From Cryptomeria japonica (lineage: Eukaryota > Streptophyta > Pinopsida > Cupressales > Cupressaceae), in assembly GCF_030272615.1 (NCBI RefSeq), contig NC_081410.1, forward strand, positions 127,023,140 to 127,087,139: a stretch of DNA of 64,000 bases. The letters run 5' to 3'. Both the position numbers and the translations under genes were made by a program. How positions within the stretch are numbered: the stretch's first letter is position 1; every line of letters starts with the position of its first letter. Below, in pieces: positions 23,216 to 34,178 of this stretch. Under the pieces are notes generated by a model. That model made no database searches. It saw only the letters and a program-made list of their open reading frames with translations, and had not been told where the DNA came from.

Positions 23216-23290
23216 TGTAGGCAAGACTAGCACAGAATAATCTCTTTATAAAAGAGAATAGAACTGGAAGTAGCTCAAGAATGTTGGAGC

Positions 23291-23298
23291 TATTTATA
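23291..23298 (-). promoter_or_regulatory. TATA box of the SABATH gene
   Basis: Minus strand reads TTATAAATAGCTCC, 76 bp upstream of the ATG at 23215. A second TATA-like word (TTTATAAAGA, about 23243-23252) is too close to the ATG to leave room for a leader. Confidence 0.6.
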
Positions 23299-23726
23299 AG
23301 AAATTACATTCAGTTCAGCCAGTAGTAGTTATTTTCCTCTTACAATGAAGTTGTTTTAGCCACTCATAGGATTGACAAATATGCCCGTGTTTGCATTATC
23401 TACAGGCACAAACGTTTGTGGCCACAATATCACATTCACCTAGATAAAATGTTGGAGTTGGCGAGCAATTAATTTCACAACAAGATTTAGATAGTGTTGC
23501 AAATGTGATGACTGAGACTTAAATTGTCAAGAGATGCAATTGAAGTCCACAAAAATATCATATCACACTTGTCAAGCTTTATTGTCTAACCATCCTTTCT
23601 CTTTAATTAGAAACTCAAATGATCTGTGCTGACTTGTCTCTCCATATTCTCAATTTGCAAACATCTAGAATAAAAACTCACTATTATTATTATTGTTGTT
23701 GTTGTTACTCATATCATTTTTGTAAT

Positions 23727-25228
23727 TGTAGACATCTAAAAATGGTCAACGCTTGCGGAGTCATACTTTAACATTTGCGCATTGCCTTATTTTAAGGTTT
23801 TTGCGTCGCATTAACATTTCTTCTATGTTGCCCACTTGGTCTTTATCATTTGTGAGCATCGAGCCCTTCTTCTACATTCCTCATTTTTATCGCTTTCGAA
23901 TTAGGTCTTGTCGATAGCAATCTTCAGTCATGATTTTAGTCGATTTTATCCTATCGCATCAATGTGCATGCTCATTTATCATCATTTTGGACATCGTCAA
24001 TCCTAATCGATGATAGAATTAGGGTCTTGTCCTTGTCAATCTCGTCATTTTGCGATCGATTCGTCATCGATCCTTGTCCTTGTCAATCTTGTCATTTTGC
24101 GATCGATTCGTCATCGATCCTTGTCCTGGTCAATCTTGTCATTTTGTGATCGATTCGTCATCGATCGTTGTCCTTTTTCAATCATGTCAATTTGGATCAA
24201 TTAGTCATTGTTCCTCGTCAATTGGCGCCTATCAATTTGATCTCTTTGTCAATCTTGGTCAATTTGTCAACCAATCTCAATCGTTTATCAGCATTGGTCC
24301 TTTGTCAATCAAAATCATGATCGAATTGACATTAATTTCTTGTTGTCTTGACCTAATTCCTTGTCCTCTTATTTCTAGGATTTTATGATTTATTTATTTA
24401 ATCTTGATTGTCATTTTCCCTCTAGGTTAAATAATTTATTTATTTATCCTAAGTCTTCTTGTCACAATTAAATATTTTTATTTAATTGGCTAATTAATTC
24501 CCCCTCTTTTTGTGAATTAATTAATGAATGAAAAATTATTAATTAATTCACCTAATTTTCTAATTTCATCAATTTCTAATTTCCTAATTTCCAATTCATC
24601 ATTTCTAACCTTATTTACTAATTGCTCCTAATTCCTAATTTTCTATTTCTCCTATTTTCTTCAATGTTTCTAATATTTCCCCTAGTTTCATGGGAATGGC
24701 ATTTCAATTTTGTCATAATTTGTCATAATTTGTCAATCAATCAATCTTGCATGTCAATTTTGTCATAATTTGTCAATCAATCAATCTTGCATAGAAAGTG
24801 TCAATTTTGTCATAATTTGTCATATTTGTCATTCTTGATTTGAAATTTCTTTTCAAACCTCTTCATGCTAATCTTGTCATCTCTCCAATTTGTCTATAAA
24901 TTGGATGATATTCTTCAGTCAATGATCAATCAATCACGCTTCTAGTATCCTTACGCTACCATTTCATCTTGTCAATCTTGCTTTCATGCTATGCTTTTGC
25001 ACTTGTATGTGAGATCCACAAACAAAGTAATTTGAAGGAGAAAGAAGGACAATGGAGAATTCTGGAGGAGATATTCGCATTTGTAATGGTTTGCATTTGG
25101 TTTGATTATCTTGTCTTCATATCTCTATTGAGTGTAATTTGGATTTCTTATCATTGCAATCTAGTTTTTGTGATTGAGCTAGTTTAATGTTTATATTGCT
25201 TTGATGGTTTCCAAATTCCTGATCTACA
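23727..25228 (+). repeat. 5' LTR of the pol-less element
   Basis: 1502 bp, TGTAGA...TCTACA. It contains a threefold 47-bp repeat near 24035-24175 (cttgtcattttgcgatcgat units), a duplicated tgtcataatttgtcaatcaa block near 24715-24795, and a TATA box at 24895-24900 (gtctataaattgg). Many TTAATTAA-type words occur around 24440-24560. Confidence 0.95.
24895..24900 (+). promoter_or_regulatory. LTR TATA box (5' LTR)
   Basis: tgtctataaattgg. The same motif is at 32809-32814 in the 3' LTR. It is about 330 bp before the LTR end, which leaves a plausible R-U5. Confidence 0.6.
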
Positions 25229-27098
25229 TTTCTAGTGAACCCAACATGAACTAACCCCCCCTAACCATGTTTTTGAGTGCTTTTGAGCTGATTTGCAAGT
25301 GAAAAATCAAGAAACAGGGCGACCCAGAGCTTTCTGGACACTCTTGTGCCTGTGTACAAAAATAAAATAAAAATAAATTATTTTCATTCTATTTCTTGCA
25401 TTCTGGTTTTTCTTTGGTGCTAATTCTCTGTGTAGCATTTTGGCGGTACGTGTGACGAAGACTAAAAATACAACTACTAACGAATCTTATGCAGGACGTG
25501 GTCAAAGACTTTCACTAAAACATCTTGATTGCGATTTTTAGAGTAGTTGCACATGTCATTTCTTAAAGGTTAATGAACACCATGCATGCTTTGTTTGTTT
25601 TTAATTTGATTGCATGTTTTAACCCTTAGAATTGGGCTTGCCTCCCGATTTGCCTAGCACTTCACACAGGCATTGGTGAGAGGGAACAGTGGTGACGAGC
25701 TAAAGCCAAGCTCTTCTGAACCACTCTAAATAACTGTGGATACAACGAAAGTTGTAGACAATGGGTGCTAGAATGGTATTGCGACGATTTATTTACCGGA
25801 TCAATACCCACCCGAACGGAAGCCCTTACTAGAATCTCTTGTTTTTAGAGGCCAAAATCCTTCTATCTGTTGGCTCAGGCGTTGTGATACGTGCATGCTG
25901 AAGACACCTCTCATGTACTCCTTAGTTAGAGATAGCAAGTTCTTGGGAAGTGATGCCCCTTGAACTCGAAGCTTGGTATGCCCGAGAAGTGAGTGCACTG
26001 TAAGGGGGAGCCAATGCTACCAAGCATCTAGCTATCCGGCTAAGTGTTGTATTTCGTTAGAGGATATTGTCCTTGCCAGCCATAGGATTTGTTGTAAATG
26101 TGCTTGATTGTCTTGAGTCAAAGTCAAACAAACATTTTGTCTTCTGTGATTGTCAAAAGTTAAATCAAAAATAAACTTTTAAAAGTGCTCATAATCAACC
26201 TGGGTTTTCAAAATCAACAACCTTCAACTCAAAACACAATCCAAACAAAAGTCCAAATTTGTCCAAGTATTCATCCAACATTTGAACATGGCTTGTCAAA
26301 ACATTGAATGTCTTTGTTTCAAAATTCATGTCACTTTAGGCTAGGTTTTGCATAGTCCCACTTAGGTCCTAAAGCATATTGTCATCTCCTTTCATTTTAG
26401 TCCTTTTCATTGCAAGCATCCTCATTTTGCACTTAGGTCCAAGATCATTTTCCCTAAGTTTGCATTTCATTGTCATATCCAAGCTAGATTTCCATTTAGG
26501 TGACATTCCTGCATTATCCTTGTCATGCTAAAATTAGGTCTTGCCTAGGTTGCATTTTGCATATCCCAAGTCATTGGTCTTCGCATATCCTTATCATTGT
26601 ATTGTCATCTTGTCTTGGCTTCATCTTGTCATATCATATCCTTAGATCATTTTCATGGCATATCCTAATTCATTGTCATAATCATTGCCTTCTTGCATTT
26701 AGTCTCAAAAATTTGATTTGTCAAACTTGGAAAATCAAAACTTTGGATAATACCCTAAGTTGTTGTTAGGGAGTCTTGACCTTGTCTAAAATTTGTCCTC
26801 TCATTAATATCATTTTTGTCAAACCTAGCTTAGTATCCAAGCATATAGGTGAGACATTGTCAATTTGTCCTATTGTCATTTGGTCCTTTGTCCTTTAAGG
26901 TCTTGGCTTCATTTCAACTTCCTAAGGTTGAGTCTTTAGGTTTGCATTTCAAAAAGTTTGTCCAAATCTTGAAAAATAACAAAAACATAGGTTGCATTCT
27001 TGTCATATATTGCATTTTCATTTATTTAGGTTGCATTTAGTTGCATATCATACATCATCCTTTTAAAATCAAAAATCCCAAAAACATTGCATAGTGAC
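25229..27098 (+). other. Leader region of the pol-less element
   Basis: The sequence after the LTR (tttctagtgaacccaacatg) is the expected primer-binding position, but it does not match the common Met-type or the TGGTGCCC-type PBS seen in the Tat element, so I leave it unassigned. The leader is non-coding, with a GC-richer block at about 25640-26060 and then CT-rich sequence with repeated catttt/tgtcat words up to the ORF. Confidence 0.6.
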
Positions 27099-29386
27099 AT
27101 GTCTATTGAAACATGGTACCAAGCACCAATGATGCAACAAAGTTTGACGTATCAACCAACAATGCAATCAAATTTTAATCCAAGGCAATCACAATTATAT
27201 CCAACCCAACAACAACAACAATATCTCATTCAACAACATGTTGCAGTGTCTTCTGCACCATTACAAGTTAATTCAAACTTGCAACCACCACAGTGGATTG
27301 GACAAACAACACAACAAGTAAATGTGAGTGCCATACCCCATCTCAAGGAGAAAAAACAAAAACCTCCCAAACAAAGTTTTTTTGCAAATGATGGGATTTA
27401 CATCAAGACAACAACAATTGGCACAAAGTCAACAAATTCCGATTCGTCAGCATCAACAACAACATGTGCCTCAATATGGGCCATGCAAAACAAGTTATCA
27501 TACATCACAACCACAATTGATGTCCGTGCAATATCAACAAACACCCTCAATTTGCCTCCACTTCCCCTCCCATTCCATCATATTTTGAAGTGTCACAAGA
27601 ACAATTTACACCATCACCTCCAAATGACGTATCAAATAATGCATCCTCCCAAGGATTGTTTGCCATAGAAATATATGCTAATCAATTCATTTATACAAAT
27701 CCCTTGTACTATTTGGAAATGCAAGAGTTAATTCCATCAAATGCTTCTCTTTTAGAGAGTCCCATTCAAATTCCATCCCCTTTGTGCCAAAGCATTGATC
27801 CCTTGCCAGAATCCCCCATGCATATCCAAAGTCCAACCTCATGTCAAGAGGATAATTTAGAGCATGAAGAAACGTGTCTTAAAATAGATCAAGATCAAGA
27901 TCTTGAAACCTTATCATCCCATCCAATTGTTGACCAAGACCCCATGTTCCCAGACACTCACGATGATTCCCTTATTCCCGTCAATTCTATCCAAGCACAC
28001 AATGTCCTTTCAAATCCCATTGACATTCCACTTCCTAAGAAAGATCAAGATATCCCTTCCATCCTTTCCGATGATCCCATTAAAAGTCAAGAGCAAAGCA
28101 CCTTTAAAGAGGATTCCAATGATCTTCCTCCTTGTCAAGATCAAATTATTCCTTCAGATCCTCCACAAGATCCACTTGTTCCTCTATCTCCTTGTCTTAA
28201 TCTGCCATATACACTCCAAGATCCCATTTCTTTTTATGATCTCATTATTTCTCCCATTCCATCTCTTGAAGAACCTGTCATTGAACCATGTCCACTACAC
28301 AATCCTAGTCCCCCTCATGATCCTAATCCCCCTCATGATTCGAACGTGTCAGTGCAAGATGTTCATGAACCCCTAACATTAACAATGGGTTCTTCCTCTT
28401 TGGTCCAATCTGATCCACTTCAAGATCTCATTATTTCTCTCATATCATATCCACCTCATAATGGACTCGTGTCTTCTTCCCAAAGAAAAGAGTATCCTAC
28501 AAGTCAAGATATTCATAAAGGCAAAGGAGTAGACCTTCATGAGAAAGAACCCCTCCATATCAAAGAAGATCTTAAGGCTCATGTCTACACAACTCACTCT
28601 CAAGACGTTGGTATCCCTCCATCAAAATCAAAACATACACCTTCCCCATCATACTTTCCATCCATCTTAGGTCCTTATATTCCTTCATCCTCTATGCAAG
28701 GTCAGCAAAGGCACAAATCCTTGAGTAACTTTCATCCATGCAAAAGACCTCCATTTCATTCATATCCATCCATGCATTCCTTTCCCCCTCCAAGCAATTT
28801 GGATGCCAAGTATAAAAGTCACAAGTCTAGCAATCCACATGTATTCAAGGATCAACATGTCCAATATAGTTGACATGTCAAAACAAAGAACAATATGATC
28901 GATAAAGAAAAAGAAATATCCAAAAGGCCACAAAGGCCCACTGAGAAAAATAAAGTAAAGTCAAAATATATATGGGTTCCTAAATCCCTTATGCAAGCAA
29001 TGCACACCAAAGAACCACAAAAGCATGAAAAATCAAAAACCATGTGGATCCCTAAGCAGCTCCTTGAAGCACAAAAGCCTAAAGAAACATCAAAATTGGC
29101 ATCTACAATTGCTATTCCTCCATCCAAACCTTCCAAGTCTATTCCTTCATCACCTTCTTCATCCATTTTGGGCCCTTATGTCCCAAAATCCCAAGCTATT
29201 CCTCCATCCAAATCTCACAATCTGAGATCCATTTTTCCTCCATCAATCCACCACCCGTCAAGGTGTGTTCCAATGTTGATCTTGCCTTCATTTCCATCCA
29301 CTGAAGCCCAATTCTTCCAATACCCTATCCATTATCCAATGCATATTTTCCATCCTTCGATCCCTTTGATCCCATCCTTTGCATAA
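27099..29386 (+). CDS. Pro/Ser/Gln-rich protein of the pol-less element (frameshifted)
   Basis: The ATG at 27099 (MSIETWYQAPMMQQSLTYQP) opens a Gln-rich N-terminus. The frame appears to shift twice, near the A- and T-runs at about 27350-27390 and again by 27560. It then stays open to 29386 except for one TGA at 28871-28873. The main part is Pro/Ser/Asp/His-rich and probably disordered. Two internal repeat types stand out: SILGPYIP / SILGPYVP (about 28670 and 29165) and YIWVPKSLMQAMH / TMWIPKQLLEAQK (about 28965 and 29040). I see no zinc knuckle, protease or RT motif. By position it would be the gag-like product; that role is inference. The long, nearly open frame suggests recent constraint. 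Confidence 0.65.
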
Positions 29387-30339
29387 ATCCTTGCCTTAAT
29401 TTCATCTCTTTTTCCATGTCCTTATCCTACCAACGTCTTTGAGCATACTTTTAAAGGTCATGGTCCATTTTTTTCAAGGCTACTATCCAAACAAAAAGAT
29501 GTTTGAGTCCTTCTTCCATCCCCTATCATGTGTCCATCTTCTATTGAAAAAGTCAAAATACAAAATAAAAAAAAAGTGAGAAAAGAAAAAAGAAAAAAAA
29601 AGTAAAGCAAAAATAATTCGTCCACTGGTGAAAACCTGGCAAACAGGCATCATGCGTAATCTATGAACTTCTTGCATACCGTACTTGGGGACAGGTTTTA
29701 TCCTATCATATCCTTTTGTCCTTCATTGTTCCATTATCCTATCGAACCCCTGTCATTACCCTTCATATCCTATTGCCCTTCATTATCCTATCATACCATG
29801 TCATACTCCTCCATTATCCTATTGTCCCTCATGTCCATTTCCTCTTTCCACCTTTGATCTTGACAAGGATGAGGATCATCATGAGCATCATGCATCTTGT
29901 TTGCAGATTTTAGTCTATCATAGCTTTTGGTCTTTATCCATTTGATTATTACAACCTTTCATCCATATTCCATGTCTTATTGCAACTTTTTGCCACCATC
30001 CCTTAGCCTACCCCGACCTTTAGTCCATGTCCCTTATCCATTCTTGGTCTTGCTTATCCTATCCATATCTTATCACTATCCATACACTCTTTTTCATTCC
30101 TTGATCTTGATCTGACATAAGGACGCAAAATTTAAACATGGTGTCAAAAACCTCTTGACATGTCCCTCATGCCATGTCATTGCTTTACATTGTCATATCC
30201 AGTCTCTTGTCCCATCACGCAATAGCTCTTGAAAATTGCATCTGTATTGTCTCCATGATAAAAGGCCTTTGTCTTCCCTCTATCCACCATCATTTCAGAA
30301 AGACTATTTATTCACCTGTCATATTTCTTGCCTTGCTAG

Positions 30340-30575
30340 ACACTGGGGGCAAAATCATAAAAATCATAAAATGTCCTGAAATAATCCAAAAAAATCAAAT
30401 AAAATGTCCTGAAAAAAATCCCTAAAAATCAAATAATGTCTTGAAAAAATCCCTAAAAATCAAATAATGTCGTGAAAAAATCTCTAAAAATCAAATAATG
30501 TCCTGAAAAAAATCCCTAAAATTTGAATAATATCCTTAAAAAAAATCCCTAAAAAGTCAAATAAAGTCCTGAAAA
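30340..30575. repeat. Tandem repeat of about 35 bp in the pol-less element
   Basis: At least six imperfect units of the form aatgtcctgaaaaaatccct followed by aaaaatcaaat, with changes cctg/cttg/cgtg. It is A-rich on the plus strand. It lies about 1 kb upstream of the polypurine tract. Confidence 0.85.
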
Positions 30576-31633
30576 GCAAATAAAAAAATTTCAAAACATC
30601 AAAATCCAAAGACATTTTGCATTTTGTCAATAAATGGTACCCTTTGTGCATAGATAGATCGTTGAGCATACATCCAATGACAAATCGATCAAACATTTGT
30701 GTAGACAACAAACAAATAACATGTTACAACATTGTGCTTTAAATGAAATCATGCATTAACAGATGAACTTTTCAATCAAACCCGACATTCAAACTGATCA
30801 AAATTGTCATATCAATCAATCAACATCAATATCATTTGTCCTTGTCACCATTATCATGGGTCTTATACAGGGTGTGGTATACTCGAAACCAGACTGTGTC
30901 CTGTCTTAGACAGGGTATCGCATTCCCTGAAACCAAACAGCATGATCATTCTTGTTTTCCACCTTTGACAATGACGATCAGACTGTTTGTTTGGCTTGGT
31001 TGAATTTGTGCGTCTTATCTTTTTATTGATTTATCTTTGGCTTCGATCATGTTCCTATGTTGCTCAATGATGTCACTGAGTGATTTAGAGTGACCGGGAT
31101 GGTTCATGGCCCCTTTCCTTTTTTTTGTTGTGTTTGTTGTTTGTGGAATGTTTGTCACAAACTGGGGCAACAATATCATTGGGTGTCAGTGATAAGTACG
31201 TTTGCTTTGTGAACGCCGCACATACCTCGACCCTTGATGTATGCACCCTAGGATGCTTCACTCATTCCTTGTGTGCGATGTTTTTGTCTTTTGCAAAAGG
31301 GGTTGCGTTCCAGCTCTAGCTTTCAATGCCATGATGCTCTACATCCACTTTGCTACATTAAATAAAGGTTCTCACCTACTTATGTACATTTGTGAAAGCA
31401 AGTTTTCCTTCATCTCTAATTGTCCTCTATCTAATTTCTTCTTACTAACATTTCTTCCGTCAGTCTTGGCGATCCGTTCGAACCTATCATCTTCTGTCAT
31501 TCTTATCGATCAATTGGCCTCTTTTCTAGATTTTTTTGGCCAATTCCTTGAGGGGGCATGCATATGTCATTGTTATTGTCTGGGGCATTTTCATTATTGT
31601 TCTTTGAAACAACGCTTAAAATCGCATTGTCTC

Positions 31634-31647
31634 AAAGAGGGGCAAAA
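31634..31647 (+). other. Polypurine tract of the pol-less element
   Basis: AAAGAGGGGCAAAA directly precedes the TGTA start of the 3' LTR. The same 14-mer precedes the 3' LTR of the Tat element (minus strand, 45210-45223). Confidence 0.9.
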
Positions 31648-33142
31648 TGTAGACATCTAAAAATGGTCAACGCTTGCGGAGTCATACTTTAACATTTGTG
31701 CATTGCCTTATTTTAGGGTTCTTGCGTCGCATTAACATTTCTTCTATGTTGCGCACTTCGTCTTTATCATTTGCGAGCATCCAGTCCTTCTGCATTCCTC
31801 ATTTTTATCGCTTTTGAATTAGGTCTTGTCGATAGCAATCTTCAGTCATGATTTTGGTCGATCTTATCCTGTCGCATCAATGTGCGTGCTCATTTATCAT
31901 CATTTTGAACATCGTCAATCCTAATCGATGATAGAATTAGGGTCTTGTCCTTGTCAATCTTGTCATTTTGGATCGATTCATCATCGATCCTTGTCCTTGT
32001 CAATCTTTCATTTTGCGATCGACTTGTCATCGATCCTTGTCCTAGTCAATCTTGTCATTTTGCGATCGATTTGTCATTGATCGTTGTCCTTTTTGAATCA
32101 TGTCAATTTGGATCAATTAGTCATTGTTCCTCGTCAATTGGCACCTATCAATTTGATCTTTTTGTCAATCTTGGTCAATTTGTCAACCAATCTCAATCGT
32201 TTATCAGCATTGGTCCTTTGTCAATCAAAATCATGATCGAATCGACATTAATTTCTTGTTGTCTTGACCTAATTCCTTGTCCTCTTATTTCTAGGATTTT
32301 ATGATTTATTCATTTAATCTTGATTGTCATTTTCCCTCTAGGTTAAATAATTTATTTATTTATCCTAAGTCTTCTTGTCACAATTAAATATTTATTTAAT
32401 TGGCTAATTAATTCCCCCTCTTTTTGTGAATTAATTAATGAATGAAAAATTATTAATTAATTCACCTAATTTTCTAATTTCATCAATTTCTAATTTTCTA
32501 ATTTCCAATTCATCATTTCTAACCTTATTTACTAATTGCTCCTAATTCCTAATTTTCTATTTCTCCTATTTTATTCAATTTTTCTAATATTTCCCCTAAT
32601 TTCATGGGAATGGCATTTCAATTTTGTCATAATTTGTCATAATTTGTCAATCAATCAATCTTGCATGTCAATTTTGTCATAATTTGTCAATCAATCAATC
32701 TTGCATAGAAAGTGTCAATTTTGTCATAATTTGTTATATTTGTCATTCTTGATTTGAAATTTCCTTTCAAATCTCTTCATGCTAATATTGTCATCTCTCC
32801 AATTTGTCTATAAATTGGATGATTTTCTTCAGTCAATGATCAATCAATCATGCTTCTAGTATCCTTACGCTGCCATTTCATCTTGTCAATCTTGCTTTCA
32901 TGCTATGCTTTTGCACTTGTATGTGAGATCCACAAACAAAGTAATTTGAAGGAGAAAGAAGGACAATGGAGAATTCTGTAGGAGATATTCGCGTTTGTAA
33001 TGGTTTGCATTTGGTTTGATTATCTTGTCTTCATATCTCTATTGAGTGTAATTAGGATTTCTTATCATTGCAATCTAGTTTTTGTGATTGAGCTAGTTTA
33101 ATGTTTATATTGCTTTGATGGTTTCCAAATTCCTGATCTACA
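31648..33142 (+). repeat. 3' LTR of the pol-less element
   Basis: 1495 bp, collinear with the 5' LTR over its full length. It keeps the threefold 47-bp repeat (about 31950-32090, slightly more diverged) and the TATA box at 32809-32814. The differing bases include gcgca/gtgca near the start and ccttacgctacc/ccttacgctgcc near the end. Confidence 0.95.
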
Positions 33143-34159
33143 GTAATTATTATTGGTTAGAAATATTTTAATTGAATAAGGTGGAAATTTTTAATAAAAA
33201 GGAATCAAGTAATGGACACACACACTTAATTGGCAAATTATTTAATTACTCAAATTCTAATTGAGCACATGTCGTAGAAGGAAATAGAAGCTTCTAGAGG
33301 TAATTTCAAATTCCATATTCTTGCATGTAACTCCTTCACTAAGTGATCAATCAATTTTGCATGAAACCAATTTTGAAAAAAGAACCTCCATTTTCAATTA
33401 ATTATCTTGATAGTGGAATTGGTGAATCTTTTCTACATAATGTATGCAAAGCTTTCAAAAAGGGAGTTCATAGTCTAGGATGAAAAGTAATTTTCTGAAG
33501 TTCTTGATTATTATTGTTAGTAGTAGTAGAATTTGGTAGTCACTTGTATAGTAGGTTTCTTTAAAGTTTGGTTGAAGAATTTTCATGAAGCTTTAAGGAA
33601 GGATTGAAGAAGGTTAGTTGGGAGATTGGGAAGGATTCAACAGCAAGTGCTTCGTCCAATCCAGGTTCCCCTCCTTGCATGTGTGAATTTTGTATTTTAA
33701 AAAGAATATCTTTTATCCCTCTCTTAGATTTTTATTTATATGAAATTTTGCTTCAAGAAATTTTTGTTTAAAAAGAAAATCCAGATAGAAAGATCATCTC
33801 TACAAGAGAAAATCTTATTTTTCTTCAATCATATTTCCCCTCTTGAATAAAATTTATGTATTCAAAATCTTTGTGAGTAGCCTCTTTCTCAAGTATGCAT
33901 TGTGTAAACTATTTCTTTCATGAACCCTTTCCCAGTGAAAAACGTTGTCCCAAATATTTAAATTATTCCTCTCAGGAATTCTTTTCTCCTGAAAATATGA
34001 TCTCAGAATATCTATTCAATCCAATTATAACGTATAATTTATCCCCTAAGAAACCTTTGAAAACTTTACTCCAATTGCTCATCTATTCTTCTTATAATAT
34101 ATTTTACCTCGAATATATGAATATGCATTCATTGATTTATTCTTTTTATTTCCTGAATT
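33143..34159. other. Spacer between two insertions, nothing recognised
   Basis: AT-rich sequence. Parts (about 33590-33670, ggaaggattcaacagcaagtg) have an LTR-leader feel but no terminal repeats or coding can be shown. Confidence 0.45.
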
Positions 34160-34178
34160 AAAAGAACTTAAATTTTTA

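Larger units (their letters stand above)
23727..33142 (+). mobile_element. Complete pol-less LTR retrotransposon (LARD/TR-GAG type), 9.4 kb
   Basis: LTRs at 23727-25228 and 31648-33142 start TGTAGACATC and end CTGATCTACA. The element is flanked by a perfect TSD GTAAT (23722-23726 and 33143-33147). A polypurine tract (31634-31647) precedes the right LTR. The LTRs are very similar, with scattered substitutions and small indels, so insertion is fairly recent. The 6.4-kb interior has no RT, integrase, RNase H or protease that I can find. It contains one long Pro/Ser/Gln-rich coding region (27099-29386) and CT-rich filler. It must depend on another element's enzymes. The orientation comes from the PPT and the ORF. 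Confidence 0.95.

Noticed and set aside
22661-23233. SABATH start at 23233 and extension beyond the exon 1 donor
   Set aside because: The codon at 23233 is GTG, not ATG, and the frame beyond 22715 runs into intron 1 with no family similarity.
24035-24175. CRISPR-like array
   Set aside because: Three 47-bp units abut with no unique spacers and are inside an LTR; the genome is a plant.
23964-24388. Overlapping plus-strand ORFs with repeated RSIRHRSLS peptides
   Set aside because: They come from the 47-bp LTR repeat in several frames; unlikely to be protein-coding.
27903-28376. 157-codon ORF overlapping the main frame of the pol-less element
   Set aside because: Shadow of the Pro/Ser-rich frame in another phase; hydrophobic composition results from the frame shift.
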